Shown in pieces: positions 53,437-62,532 of a stretch of 64,000 nt of DNA. Made by a program: the position numbers and the translations under genes. The DNA comes from Paenibacillus glycanilyticus (GTDB lineage: Bacteria; Bacillota; Bacilli; Paenibacillales; Paenibacillaceae), in the NCBI RefSeq assembly GCF_030161375.1, contig NZ_BSSQ01000002.1, positions 93,881 to 157,880 on the forward strand, given 5' to 3'. The stretch's first letter is position 1. The number at the start of each line of letters is the position of its first letter. Under the pieces are notes generated by a model. It had not been told where the DNA came from. It worked only from the letters and a program-made list of their open reading frames with translations, and did not search any database.

Positions 53437-54858
53437 ATGCGCAAAACAAAAATTGTATGTACCATGGGACCAGCTTGCGAATCGACAGAGGTATTAATCG
53501 ACATGATTAAAGCGGGAATGAACGTTGCCCGTTTGAATATGGCACACGGAGAGCTGGAGGATCATGCGGCACGTATTGCGCGCATTCGGGAAGCTGCTGC
53601 GGCTACGAATAGTGTTGTCGCGATTTTGCTTGATATTAAAGGCCCGGAAGTTCGGATCGGCAAGCTGGAAGAAGCTTCTTACCTGCTGAAGGTAGGAGAG
53701 AAACTGACTTTGACGACGGAAGAAATAATCGGCACCGGTGAACGGATTCACGTCAATTATGCTGAGCTGCCGCAAGTGGTAAATCCGGGCAATAAAATTT
53801 TGCTGGACGACGGCTTGATTGAGTTGGAAGTTGCGGAAGTTAACGGCACGGAAATCGAATGCGTTATTCTGAACGGCGGCGTCATCAAAGCGAGAAAAGG
53901 CGTCAATCTGCCGGGTATCCGCACGACTCTTCCTGGCGTAACCGATCGCGATATCCGCCACATCCTGTTTGGCATTGAACAGCAAATCGATATTATCGCT
54001 CCATCCTTTGTAAGAAGAGCGGAAGATATTTTGCAAATTCGCGAATTGCTGCATGAGAACGGCGCAGGACATATCCAGATTATTTCGAAGATCGAGAATG
54101 AAGAAGGCGTTAATAACCTGGATTCGATTATCGAAGCTTCCGATGGCATCATGGTTGCCCGCGGCGACCTTGGCGTAGAAGTTCCGGCTTGGGACGTGCC
54201 TATGATTCAGCGCGAAATGATTTCGAAATGTAATACGGCGGGCAAAGTCGTTATTGTTGCGACGCAAATGCTCGATTCCATGCAGGTGAACCCTCGTCCG
54301 TCCCGCGCGGAAGTAAGCGACGTGGCGAACGCCGTGCTCCAAGGAACGGACGCGATTATGCTTTCCGGCGAAACGGCTGCAGGCAAATATCCGATAGAAT
54401 CGGTGAACATGATGGCTTCCATCGCGGTTAAGGCCGAATCCATGCTGAATTATTTCGACGAGTTCCAACAGCGCAGAGACGTTCAGCCAACAACGATTAC
54501 GGAAGTAATCAGCCAAGCGGTCGTGAGTTCTTCTCTGGAGCTGAACGCGAAAGCGATCGTAACGCCAACGGAGAGCGGCTTTACAGCACGCATGGTTTCG
54601 AAATACCGCCCGAAATCGCCGATTATCGCGGTAGCTTCGGATGAGAAAGTGTTGCCTCGCCTGGCAGTGATGTGGGGAGTAATCCCGGTTAAAGGCGGCA
54701 AGCCTAATTCGACCGACGATATTTTCGAATCGGCATTAACGAACGGCGGCAGCACGGGCCTGCTTGAGAAAGGCGACTATGTTGTCATTACGGCAGGTAC
54801 GCCTACAGGCAAAGCGGGCGCTACCAATCTTGTGAAAATCGCGCAATACGGCGTCTAA
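53437..54858 (+). CDS. pyk: Pyruvate kinase
   Basis: Converts phosphoenolpyruvate and ADP to pyruvate and ATP in glycolysis. A 473-residue protein: TKIVCTMGPA, NMAHGELEDH, DIKGPEVRIG, the active-site ISKIENEEGV and MVARGDLGVE, and the SGETAAGKYP region are clear. It ends without the extra PEP-utiliser-like C-terminal domain seen in Bacillus subtilis PykA (585 residues). NMAHGE replaces the usual NFSHG, suggesting a divergent or second isozyme. Start is ATG 53437 with AGGAGG about 13 bases upstream; ATG 53395 is a less likely extension. Confidence 0.93.
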   Translation: MRKTKIVCTMGPACESTEVLIDMIKAGMNVARLNMAHGELEDHAARIARIREAAAATNSVVAILLDIKGPEVRIGKLEEASYLLKVGEKLTLTTEEIIGTGERIHVNYAELPQVVNPGNKILLDDGLIELEVAEVNGTEIECVILNGGVIKARKGVNLPGIRTTLPGVTDRDIRHILFGIEQQIDIIAPSFVRRAEDILQIRELLHENGAGHIQIISKIENEEGVNNLDSIIEASDGIMVARGDLGVEVPAWDVPMIQREMISKCNTAGKVVIVATQMLDSMQVNPRPSRAEVSDVANAVLQGTDAIMLSGETAAGKYPIESVNMMASIAVKAESMLNYFDEFQQRRDVQPTTITEVISQAVVSSSLELNAKAIVTPTESGFTARMVSKYRPKSPIIAVASDEKVLPRLAVMWGVIPVKGGKPNSTDDIFESALTNGGSTGLLEKGDYVVITAGTPTGKAGATNLVKIAQYGV

Positions 54859-54870
54859 TATAGCGTCGAA

Positions 54871-54916
54871 GTACGCCCCTTGGATCATCTCAGCCAGATG
54901 ACTCCGAGGGGCGTTT
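54871..54916 (+). terminator. Terminator of pyruvate kinase
   Basis: ACGCCCCTTGGATCATCT pairs with AGATGACTCCGAGGGGCGT, followed by TTTATTT. Confidence 0.75.
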
Positions 54917-54948
54917 ATTTGATTATTTGAAGCCGGCATAGCTGACAA

Positions 54949-54983
54949 AGCCCCTTCCCAAACAATTGGGAAAGGGCTTTTGA
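54949..54983. terminator. Terminator of the convergent SNARE-associated gene
   Basis: AAAGCCCCTTCCC AAACAATT GGGAAAGGGCTTTT; the T-tract can serve either strand. Confidence 0.65.
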
Positions 54984-54991
54984 ATGTCCGC

Positions 54992-55720
54992 TTAAGTATG
55001 GCTGACGGGAGTTGTGGAGATGTTGACATCGCTTGGTTTCGTTGTTGAAGCTGATGTTTCTTCTTCAGCGGCAGCAACTGCCGCATGCTCTTGTACGGTT
55101 CCATCGTTTTCGCTGCTAACCGCTGCCGCAGCTTCTGCCGCAGCCGCTGCTTTAGCCGCTTTTTTCTTGCGGTTTCTTCTCCGGAAGAACAGGAATAAGA
55201 CGATTAAAGGGACGGCGCCGGCGAACAAATAATACGATGCGTTGTGAACCATCTTTTCGGCCGCTTGACCGTAGAAGTAGATCAGTCCGCCAACCAGATA
55301 AAACTTTGCTGCTCTGCCTATTGCCGCATAAGCAAGGAGACGCCAGAGCGGAAAGTTAAGAGCGCCTGATAGAATCGTAAATACTTTGAACGGAATAGGG
55401 GTGAAAGAACCAATTAATACGGCAGTATCGCCGTTTTTCTTAAACATGTTTGTGGCAGATTCAATCCATTCCTTCTTAAGAATGCGATATAGGATGGAGT
55501 TGCCTAACAATTTGCCGATTAAATAGCCGATTGGGGTGCCTATCAAACAACCGATATATCCTACGGTAGCCAGCATCAATGCATCATGCGGATTTACTAG
55601 GCTTAATGGAACCTGGAGGAATAAGGCGGGTATTGGAAAGATGATTGCATCAATCATAGAATGAACGAACAAACCCCAGGGGCCAAATTTCATTAGGAAG
55701 TCTACAACGTCATGGAGCAT
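54992..55720 (-). CDS. SNARE-associated (VTT/DedA-like, YqaA-type) membrane protein
   Basis: A 242-residue membrane protein with about five hydrophobic segments. GYIGCLIGTPIGYLIGK, IGSFTPIPFKVFTILSG and LLAYAAIGRAAKFY are the conserved VTT-domain motifs; relatives act as lipid scramblases/flippases. The C-terminal ~65 residues form an unusual basic then Ala/Glu-rich cytoplasmic tail (KKKAAKAAAAAEAAAAV). Start is ATG at 55720 because AGAGGTG lies ten bases upstream on the minus strand; an in-frame extension to 55747 adds nine residues. Confidence 0.85.
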   Translation of the reverse strand: MLHDVVDFLMKFGPWGLFVHSMIDAIIFPIPALFLQVPLSLVNPHDALMLATVGYIGCLIGTPIGYLIGKLLGNSILYRILKKEWIESATNMFKKNGDTAVLIGSFTPIPFKVFTILSGALNFPLWRLLAYAAIGRAAKFYLVGGLIYFYGQAAEKMVHNASYYLFAGAVPLIVLFLFFRRRNRKKKAAKAAAAAEAAAAVSSENDGTVQEHAAVAAAEEETSASTTKPSDVNISTTPVSHT

Positions 55721-55947
55721 GAAAATGGCACACACCTCTCTACGCATGGAAAGCCGTAGTTAATTATACGATAGTTTAGGACTTAGGTTTCACTTTTTTT
55801 ACTGCTAAATATTTATAGCGCGCCTATTTAGATGATGAAAGAAATAAATACAAGCCCCAGCTTGTCAAACTAGTCCGCATAATTGTCCAAGTTCCCTCAT
55901 AGACATGTTACCAGTCGGAAAAACAATGTGAAGAGGGGATGATTGTA

Positions 55948-57174
55948 ATGCGTCGCATGACATGGGCAGCGGCAATCTTGTTAGTGTTTTCACTCGTACT
56001 AAGCGCATGCGGGAAGAAGGACGCCGAGTCCGTTGTCAAGGAGCTCGACAAAGTCGTAAACAGCATGGAGAGCTACCAAGGGACAGGCACTATGAAGCTT
56101 CACACCGGTCAGCAGGAGTTAACCTATAATGTTGAAGTTTCTTACCAGAAGCCCCATTATTACCGCATTAAATTGACGAATGCAGAGAAGGATATTACAC
56201 AAATTGTATTGCGCAATGATGACGGCGTGTTTGTCCTTACGCCTCGCCTGAACAAAGTGTTCCGTTTCCAAAGCGATTGGCCGCAAAATCAAGGGCAAGT
56301 CTATCTCTATCAAACGCTCATTCAGAGCATTGTGACAGACAACTCGCGCCAGTTCGCGGTTGACGATAAATCTTATGTTTTTGACGTAATGGCTAACTAC
56401 AACAACGGTACGCTTGCTAGACAAAAAATTTGGCTCAACAAATCGGACTACAAGCCGACTCATGTGGAAGTCAATGATGCGAACAACGCTCTGATGGTTC
56501 AAGTCGACTTCTCGAACTTTGAGTTCGGACCGAAATTCGACGCAGCGACATTCCAGACGGAAGCTAATATGAAGTCGTCGCCTTCGAGCGGCGGAACAAG
56601 CGATGAGCCAACGATTGCGAATCCGGATGACTCCGCTGTGGATGGCAGCACAAACGCAACTACGGAAGAAGGCAGCAAAGATGCCGTAACGCCGGATAAA
56701 TCCACGGATTCGAAAGATAACAGCCAAACAAACGGCAAAGATCAAGCGACCAAGGATGGCGACAAAAACGCAACTTCGGAAGATGAAGAGGATGCCGACG
56801 ATACCGCGGCTAATCCGGAAGCGGATGCAGCCAACATTATGCAGGTCATGGTACCGACAGCACTTCCAAATGGCGTAACCTTAAAAGATACAATGGATGT
56901 CCAATTCGGCGGATTGCCAGGCGTTGTAACCCGCTATACAGGCGCCTACGACTTCTCGCTGATCCAGACACAACCAAAAGACATGGCTGCATCGTATACG
57001 GGCGGCACTTTCCTGGATCTCGGATTTACGATTGGCGAACTGTCTGGCGGAGACGACCAGAAGACATTAACTTGGATTGTGGACGGCAACCAGCTTCGTT
57101 TGACCAGCGCGACGCTTCCGGAGACCGAAATGATCCGCATTGCCCAATCCGTTGAAGCGGATGCCAGCAAATAA
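55948..57174 (+). CDS. ydcC: YdcC-like LolA-fold sporulation lipoprotein with an inserted acidic linker
   Basis: A 408-residue lipoprotein: lipobox LSAC, then a LolA/DUF4367-type beta domain (about 30-205). A Ser/Thr/Asp/Glu/Lys low-complexity linker of about 80 residues (215-295) precedes a second beta domain (about 300-405). Bacillus YdcC is a shorter LolA-like sporulation lipoprotein in the same position before alr-ndoAI-ndoA, which supports the name. Start ATG 55948; ATG 55939 overlaps the AAGAGGGG site. Confidence 0.8.
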   Translation: MRRMTWAAAILLVFSLVLSACGKKDAESVVKELDKVVNSMESYQGTGTMKLHTGQQELTYNVEVSYQKPHYYRIKLTNAEKDITQIVLRNDDGVFVLTPRLNKVFRFQSDWPQNQGQVYLYQTLIQSIVTDNSRQFAVDDKSYVFDVMANYNNGTLARQKIWLNKSDYKPTHVEVNDANNALMVQVDFSNFEFGPKFDAATFQTEANMKSSPSSGGTSDEPTIANPDDSAVDGSTNATTEEGSKDAVTPDKSTDSKDNSQTNGKDQATKDGDKNATSEDEEDADDTAANPEADAANIMQVMVPTALPNGVTLKDTMDVQFGGLPGVVTRYTGAYDFSLIQTQPKDMAASYTGGTFLDLGFTIGELSGGDDQKTLTWIVDGNQLRLTSATLPETEMIRIAQSVEADASK

Positions 57175-57230
57175 TGTGCCTGTAAGAGAGTTTTTCCAAG
57201 AGGTACTATCCGATTACGGACGCCATTTCA

Positions 57231-57257
57231 TTGACAGCCCAAGCGACAGCGTATAAC
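57231..57257 (+). promoter_or_regulatory. Candidate promoter of alr
   Basis: Consensus -35 TTGACA (57231-57236) and -10 TATAAC (57252-57257) with a short 15-bp spacer, 72 bases before the alr start. Confidence 0.4.
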
Positions 57258-57328
57258 ATTAATCCTATTGATGTTTAAAGTTGCTCGGGATTGCTCGTGG
57301 CTGCCGAATGAGGAGAAGGTGAACCGAC

Positions 57329-58513
57329 TTGGTATCGTATTATCGCCCGACACGGGTAGAAATTTCGCTTGATGCGCTGAACCGCAACCTGCGTGCGTTC
57401 CGCAGCGCTATGCCCGAAGGGCGCTTGCTCATGGCTTCGGTCAAGGCGAACGCGTACGGGCATGGCGCGGTGGAAGTCGCTCGCGAGGCAGAGCGGTTCG
57501 GCGTTGATTATTTGGGCGTCGCATTTCTGGACGAAGCGTTGCAGCTTCGGCAGGCGGGTATTGCGACACCGATTCTGGTACTGGGATTTGTACCGGCAGA
57601 TGCTCTTGAGATTGCCCGCGACGAGGATATAACGATTGCGTTATTCCGCGCAGATACGTTGGAAGCAGCGGCAGCGCTTCCTGCTCATGCGGATGGCAAG
57701 AAGCTGAAAGTTCATATTAAGATTGACACCGGTATGGGCCGTCTTGGCATCATTGGCAAGGAGCAAGCCATCGCTTTTATTCACAAAGCGCTCGCTGCGT
57801 CGCAGCTTGAGGTAGAAGGCTTGTTTACCCATTACGCCAAAGCGGACGAAACGGACAAAAGCTACACCGGTCAGCAGTATGAACGCTTCTACGAAGTAGC
57901 TGAATATATTCGAAGCCACAAGCTTCCGATCCGTATTATTCATGCGGCCAATAGCGCAGCCGGTATTGATACGCCGGAATATGGCGGCGACATGGTCCGT
58001 CTTGGCATCAGCATGTACGGCTTATATCCTTCCGATGAAGTGAGCAGGGAGAAGATCAAGCTTGATCCTGTCCTGTCGCTTAAGACGGAAGTGGTTATGG
58101 TGAAGGATGCGCCTCCGGGATGGGGGATCAGCTATGGCACTCGTTATGTGACTAAGCAGGAAGAGAAGATCGGTACGCTTCCGATCGGTTATGCCGATGG
58201 CTTCAGCAGAATGCTGACCGGCAAGGCAAACGTGCTTGTCAGAGGAGTTAAAGTGCCTGTACTCGGTACGATCTGCATGGACCAATGCATGATTGCTCTG
58301 GACGCGGCCTCCGCGGAAACGGCCGTTGAGCCGGGTGAAGAGGTTGTGCTGATCGGACGTCAAGGCCAGCAGGAGATTACGGCCGGAGAGCTCGCTTCGC
58401 AGCTCGGAACGATTAATTACGAAGTGACCTGCATGGTTGCGGCCCGCGTACCCCGTGTCTACGTAAGAGACGGACAGGTAATCGCGGTATCGAATCCGCT
58501 CGTTTTAGGGTAG
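57329..58513 (+). CDS. alr: Alanine racemase
   Basis: A PLP enzyme making D-alanine for peptidoglycan. A 394-residue protein; the PLP lysine is Lys39 in VKANAYGHG and the second catalytic base is Tyr269 in GISYGTRY. KVHIKIDTGMGRLGI and GTICMDQCM are conserved. TTG start at 57329 with GGAGAAGG upstream. Confidence 0.96.
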   Translation: MVSYYRPTRVEISLDALNRNLRAFRSAMPEGRLLMASVKANAYGHGAVEVAREAERFGVDYLGVAFLDEALQLRQAGIATPILVLGFVPADALEIARDEDITIALFRADTLEAAAALPAHADGKKLKVHIKIDTGMGRLGIIGKEQAIAFIHKALAASQLEVEGLFTHYAKADETDKSYTGQQYERFYEVAEYIRSHKLPIRIIHAANSAAGIDTPEYGGDMVRLGISMYGLYPSDEVSREKIKLDPVLSLKTEVVMVKDAPPGWGISYGTRYVTKQEEKIGTLPIGYADGFSRMLTGKANVLVRGVKVPVLGTICMDQCMIALDAASAETAVEPGEEVVLIGRQGQQEITAGELASQLGTINYEVTCMVAARVPRVYVRDGQVIAVSNPLVLG

Positions 58514-58641
58514 GAATTATTTACTATTATCAACTTTTCGCGAAAAATAGAGGATTTCTGCTGTCGATCGCGAATTAGTTAAAGCAAATTGGGATATGCT
58601 CGGAAATGCAGCTAAATCATGCAGCATATTTGATATACGCG

Positions 58642-58657
58642 TAACATAGCTATGTTA
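58642..58657. promoter_or_regulatory. Perfect 16-bp palindrome upstream of the antitoxin gene
   Basis: TAACATAGCTATGTTA reads the same on both strands, 74 bases before the antitoxin start and next to TATAGT (58661-58666), a possible -10. A binding site for the ribbon-helix-helix antitoxin or its complex with the toxin is a reasonable inference. Confidence 0.45.
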
Positions 58658-58730
58658 AAGTATAGTACCGGCGTATTTATGCAATAATGAATATTAATGG
58701 TTTTGGAAAAGTTTTGGGGGTGCTAGTTCG

Positions 58731-59012
58731 GTGGCCAATATGCAGAACACCAAGAGGATCATGATCAGCTTGCCGGATCAATTGCTGGAGGAGGTCGACG
58801 GAATCGTCGCCAAGGAAAACTCCAATCGCAGCGAGTTTATTCGTCAGGCAATGAAGCTGTATCTTGTGGAACGTAAAAAACGGCAGATCCGCGAGTCCAT
58901 GCAGCGTGGTTATCTGGAAATGGCGAAGATCAACTTGAACATGGCCTCCGAAGCTTTTCAAGCGGAGGAAGAAGCCGATCATACGTTAGGCCGTCTCGTA
59001 AGCGGGGTGTAG
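58731..59012 (+). CDS. ndoAI: EndoAI antitoxin (ribbon-helix-helix)
   Basis: A 93-residue antitoxin. The N-terminal RHH motif TKRIMISLPDQLLEEVDGIV followed by SNRSEFIRQAMK binds DNA; the helical C-terminal tail blocks EndoA. GTG start with GGGGGTG eight bases upstream. Three bases before the toxin gene, the order antitoxin-toxin. Confidence 0.94.
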   Translation: MANMQNTKRIMISLPDQLLEEVDGIVAKENSNRSEFIRQAMKLYLVERKKRQIRESMQRGYLEMAKINLNMASEAFQAEEEADHTLGRLVSGV

Positions 59013-59015
59013 AGG

Positions 59016-59366
59016 TTGATCGTAAAACGCGGAGATGTGTTTTTTGCGGATTTGTCACCGGTCGTCGGATCAGAACAGGGCGGAGTAAGACCAGTGCTTG
59101 TCATTCAGAATGACATTGGCAACCGCTTTAGTCCGACGGTCATCGTCGCGGCCATTACGGCGCAAATCCAGAAAGCCAAATTGCCTACGCACGTTGAGAT
59201 GGAAGCGGCGGCGCACGGCTTCGACAGAGACTCCGTCGTGCTGCTTGAGCAGATTCGGACGATTGACAAGCAGCGTTTAACCGACAAGATCACCCATCTG
59301 GACGATGAAACGATGCGTAAAGTGGACGATGCTCTGCTGATTAGCGTTGGATTAATTGATTTTTAA
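59016..59366 (+). CDS. ndoA: EndoA toxin, MazF-type mRNA endoribonuclease
   Basis: A 116-residue PemK/MazF ribonuclease that cuts single-stranded RNA at UACAU-type sites in Bacillus. [29 protein letters not shown] and [14 protein letters not shown] are nearly identical to Bacillus EndoA motifs. TTG start at 59016, with GCGGGG about eight bases upstream. Confidence 0.96.
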   Translation: MIVKRGDVFFADLSPVVGSEQGGVRPVLVIQNDIGNRFSPTVIVAAITAQIQKAKLPTHVEMEAAAHGFDRDSVVLLEQIRTIDKQRLTDKITHLDDETMRKVDDALLISVGLIDF

Positions 59367-59377
59367 CCACAAGAAAA

Positions 59378-59408
59378 ACAAGGGCGCCGTCGTCCTTGTT
59401 TTTTTGTT
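59378..59408 (+). terminator. Terminator after endoA
   Basis: AACAAGGGCG-CCGTCGTCCTTGTT hairpin followed by T7. Confidence 0.8.
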
Positions 59409-59532
59409 TGCTTGTCGTCGCATTATAGCGAAATTTTGCGCAATTTGAAAAAATATATAGACAACTATTTAGTGGTTTTGCTATTATATGGTCAATTGGA
59501 TGTAAATTACAAATATGTGCACGGCTTAGCGA

Positions 59533-59584
59533 AGAACGCTAGCAGGTTAGCCTTAATAAGGCTACTGCTGCGTTCTTTTTTTTT
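59533..59584 (+). terminator. Strong orphan terminator hairpin in the leader of the pilus operon
   Basis: AGAACGC/GCGTTCT, AGCAG/CTGCT and TAGCCTTA/TAAGGCTA form one long hairpin ending in nine T. It lies after the endoA terminator and 29 bases before the pilus operon start with no gene in between, so it probably is an attenuator or ends a small RNA. A weak promoter-like pair (TTGAAA 59445-59450, TATTTA 59466-59471) lies upstream. Confidence 0.75.
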
Positions 59585-59612
59585 CGCCGGTGGACGGGAG
59601 AGGGGGGAGACG

Positions 59613-60329
59613 TTGAACAGGAGAAGGAATGCGGGAATTGGCTTACTCGCTGCTATGTTGTCTGGTTTGCTTGTATATGGTTTGTTCCAGTTACAGAAGC
59701 TGCAAGTCACCCGCGAGGAGACGGTGGAAGTTGTTGTAGCCAAGCAATTCATTGAGGCAGGCAGGCGGCTGTCGGAAGCGGATATGACGTATAAGCGAAT
59801 TTCACGCGAAGGTTACGAGAAGGAGATGATTATCGATATCGGGCAGGCGGTAGGCATGGAGACCGTTGTTCCGCTCGGGACAAACGAACCGATTCTAGGT
59901 TGGAAAATCGATCGGTTCCATCTGCTTCCGTCTCGGGCGGAAGCAACTTTTCAAATCCCGCGGGATTATATTCGATCAATCTCTAACGGAATAAGAGCCG
60001 GCGATAAAGTATCCATTTATCTATCTGGCGGAAGCGAGTCGTCAAAAAGGATGTTTGAGCCACTTGTAACGGTGGCCTCGGTCAAATCATCGAGCAACGT
60101 AGAAATCGATAATATGAAGGATCCGAATCTGTTATCCCTTGCAGAGGGGGATAAGGAACGGATGTACGCTTCGCGCCGCGATGCGAACGGCATGATTGAA
60201 TATATCAACTTGAATTTGACGGAGTCGCAGTGGCTTGCGATCGACGGTTATTGCAAGGACGGCCTTCATCAGCTGGTGATCGCCTATAGTCCGGAATCGC
60301 TGCAGCTGGAAGAGGAGGATCATTCGTGA
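59613..60329 (+). CDS. CpaB/RcpC-like Flp pilus assembly protein (SAF domain)
   Basis: A 238-residue membrane-anchored protein. One N-terminal transmembrane helix (about 7-28, IGLLAAMLSGLLVYGLFQL) is followed by a SAF-type domain (EEVVVAKQFIEAGRRLSEAD-like region) and a C-terminal beta part (GDKVSIYLSG). In Tad systems CpaB/RcpC is an outer assembly factor; here it is the first gene of a tight operon. TTG start at 59613 with AGGGGGGAG upstream; the in-frame extension to 59412 crosses the terminator hairpin and was rejected. Confidence 0.75.
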   Translation: MNRRRNAGIGLLAAMLSGLLVYGLFQLQKLQVTREETVEVVVAKQFIEAGRRLSEADMTYKRISREGYEKEMIIDIGQAVGMETVVPLGTNEPILGWKIDRFHLLPSRAEATFQIPRDYIRSISNGIRAGDKVSIYLSGGSESSKRMFEPLVTVASVKSSSNVEIDNMKDPNLLSLAEGDKERMYASRRDANGMIEYINLNLTESQWLAIDGYCKDGLHQLVIAYSPESLQLEEEDHS

Positions 60330-61174
60330 ATGCGATATCGGCACCGTTCATCGCCTTTGTAGGAACGACACCGAATATAGGAACGACCGCAACTGCTTTT
60401 GCGACGGCCTTTCGGATCGCGGAAGCAAGCGGCAGGCAGGTCGGTTACTTATGTCTGCATCTCAAAAGCGCGAAGCTTCACCGTTATTTGGGGATAGCCG
60501 AGCCGGCAGTTACGCTGGACAAGCTTAGACCGGAACTTGCGTCCGGTTCGTTAACGCCGGATAAGCTGTCGCGTGCGGTGCAGACGGTTAGAGGAATGCC
60601 TAATTTGCATGTTTTATTCGGCAATATGCTGCGTGATCAAGCTGAATTTTTTACGCCGGAGGAGGTCGAGCATCTGATCCGGATTGCCGGACAGACTTTT
60701 TCGATCGTTGTCATCGATGTTGGAGCATATTGGGATAATGCGGCTACGATTTGTGCCCTGCGCGAGTCAGACTCGCGTATTATCGTCACGACGGATGCGT
60801 TGTCTCATTTTCAAGAAGACGGGAAGAGATGGATTTCACAAGTATCACCGCTGTTTGGACTATCAACGGAACAATACGACACCGTTGTCATCTACCCGCC
60901 ATGGAGCACAGGAGGATATCGAATGAAGGACATTTGCAAAGAAATGGGTACTGCGAAGCTCGGGGAAATACGGTATGGGCATTCTTTTTATGCGCAGCTG
61001 GACAGCGGTCATTACGATCACTGGCTGAAGGAAGATCCGGCAGGGAAGACGGCGATGCAAGAGAGCGCAGAGCAGCTTATGGATCGGCATCAAATCAGGC
61101 GCATTACGCCAACGATAGCCGTTCAGCCCTGGTACCGCAAGCTGCTGGCCCACCGTAACGGAGCAAGCTCTTGA
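60326..61174 (+). CDS. TadZ/CpaE-like ParA-fold protein with degenerate P-loop
   Basis: A 282-residue protein of the MinD/ParA-like fold. The N-terminal nucleotide loop reads GTTPNIGTTATA, lacking the two lysines of the deviant Walker A (K-G-G-x-G-K-T). FSIVVIDVGAYWDNA occupies the Walker B position. In Tad systems TadZ marks the pole for pilus assembly, and some members have altered P-loops. GTG start overlaps the CpaB stop. Loss of the lysines suggests that it does not hydrolyse ATP. Confidence 0.7.
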   Translation: MNAISAPFIAFVGTTPNIGTTATAFATAFRIAEASGRQVGYLCLHLKSAKLHRYLGIAEPAVTLDKLRPELASGSLTPDKLSRAVQTVRGMPNLHVLFGNMLRDQAEFFTPEEVEHLIRIAGQTFSIVVIDVGAYWDNAATICALRESDSRIIVTTDALSHFQEDGKRWISQVSPLFGLSTEQYDTVVIYPPWSTGGYRMKDICKEMGTAKLGEIRYGHSFYAQLDSGHYDHWLKEDPAGKTAMQESAEQLMDRHQIRRITPTIAVQPWYRKLLAHRNGASS

Positions 61175-62532
61175 GGCCAGGCCAATTTTCACCGTCGGAT
61201 TATTCTGCGCGGCTAAGACTGGACCAAGCTTCGACACACGAGCCATTAGATCAAGGCCTTTCCGCAAGCCGCGGCGCGGATTTCGGACGTCTTGCCGATG
61301 AGATAAGGTCGTATCTGGCCGCTCCGAGGGGACTCACCGAGGAAGAAAGAAGGCAATATAGCGAGACCTTGAACCGGGCGGTGCTTGGGTTTGCGTCTGA
61401 ACGTGAACAAGTGTTGGCTATTATAGCCGATCGGCTGATTCGGCTTCGCATCCATCAGCTCGACGGTTACAAACATCCTTACGCGACGCTTGCCGAAGCT
61501 TTGTTCGCAGAGGTTATCGGACTAAATGTGCTTGAGCTGGTGCTTGTCCATAAAGAAGGCCTGGAGGAAATCCAGGTGGTTGGTTCACGGATTTATGAAG
61601 TAAGGGACGGCCAAGCGAAGCCGTCCGCCTTCCGGTTCGACCATGATCGCGATGTGGAGCGCATTCAACAGAACTTGGTCCTGTACAACAACGACCGCAT
61701 CAATCCGCGGAAGCGATGGGCCGAGGTCATGCTGCGGGACGGTTCGCGAGTAACGATGACGGGCTTTGGCTTTACGGCGCAGCCAACCCTTACGATTCGT
61801 TTTTTTACGGTTCGCCGGTTTAGTCTGGAGACTTTGTGCGAGGACCCGTATTGCACGTTAAATCGGACAATGAAAGACATGCTTCTCGATATCCTGGATG
61901 CCCGGTTCAATCTGGTTATTATTGGTCCGACCAATTCGGGCAAGACGCATCTCATGAAAGCCTTGATCGCCGAATTGCCGGATGAGGAGAGAATCGTAAC
62001 GATTGAGGGACGTTTCGAAATGATGCTGGGGCGGGATTTTCCGAATAAAAACACGGTTGAATACGAAGCTGACGAAGATGATCCGCAGCACCGGGCGGAG
62101 CAGGCGTTCAAGCTTGCGCTTCGCCAATCTCCGAAGCGTATCGTTCATGCGGAGATTCGGGATATGGACGCGAATATTTATGTGCGAGCCTGCACGCGGG
62201 GGCATTCCGGCAGCATGACAACGGTACATGCCAACATGCTGGAGGATGTGCCTGAAGCGATCGCCGATATGTGTATGCTGGATGGACGAGGCATGAACCC
62301 GGAACGTTTGACGAAACGGATTGCCGAATACGTCACCCAGATCGGCATTGAAATGCGGTATGTAGCCGGCAGGCGCGTCATTGAGCGAATCGGCGAGCTT
62401 GGCTGGTCCAATAACGAGGTAACGGTACGGGACTTGGCAAGATTTGATGAAACCAGCGGGCAATGGGTCTATCCGGTGAAGCCTTCCCCTAAAGCAATGG
62501 CACGTCTATCGGGAGGGAGATGGCATCATTGA
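61171..62532 (+). CDS. cpaF: CpaF/TadA secretion ATPase
   Basis: A 453-residue VirB11/PulE-type motor ATPase of the Tad/Flp pilus. Walker A GPTNSGKTH (Lys258), the Asp/Glu boxes around HAEIRDMDANIYV, and RGHSGSMTTVHAN are diagnostic of CpaF. TTG start overlaps the preceding stop by four bases; its end overlaps TadB by 13. Confidence 0.93.
   Translation: MRPGQFSPSDYSARLRLDQASTHEPLDQGLSASRGADFGRLADEIRSYLAAPRGLTEEERRQYSETLNRAVLGFASEREQVLAIIADRLIRLRIHQLDGYKHPYATLAEALFAEVIGLNVLELVLVHKEGLEEIQVVGSRIYEVRDGQAKPSAFRFDHDRDVERIQQNLVLYNNDRINPRKRWAEVMLRDGSRVTMTGFGFTAQPTLTIRFFTVRRFSLETLCEDPYCTLNRTMKDMLLDILDARFNLVIIGPTNSGKTHLMKALIAELPDEERIVTIEGRFEMMLGRDFPNKNTVEYEADEDDPQHRAEQAFKLALRQSPKRIVHAEIRDMDANIYVRACTRGHSGSMTTVHANMLEDVPEAIADMCMLDGRGMNPERLTKRIAEYVTQIGIEMRYVAGRRVIERIGELGWSNNEVTVRDLARFDETSGQWVYPVKPSPKAMARLSGGRWHH

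Noticed and set aside
53494..54516. 340-codon minus-strand open frame opposite pyruvate kinase
   Set aside because: Composition is biased (Asn/Arg/Phe rich) as expected for an antisense shadow; pyruvate kinase motifs are all on the plus strand.
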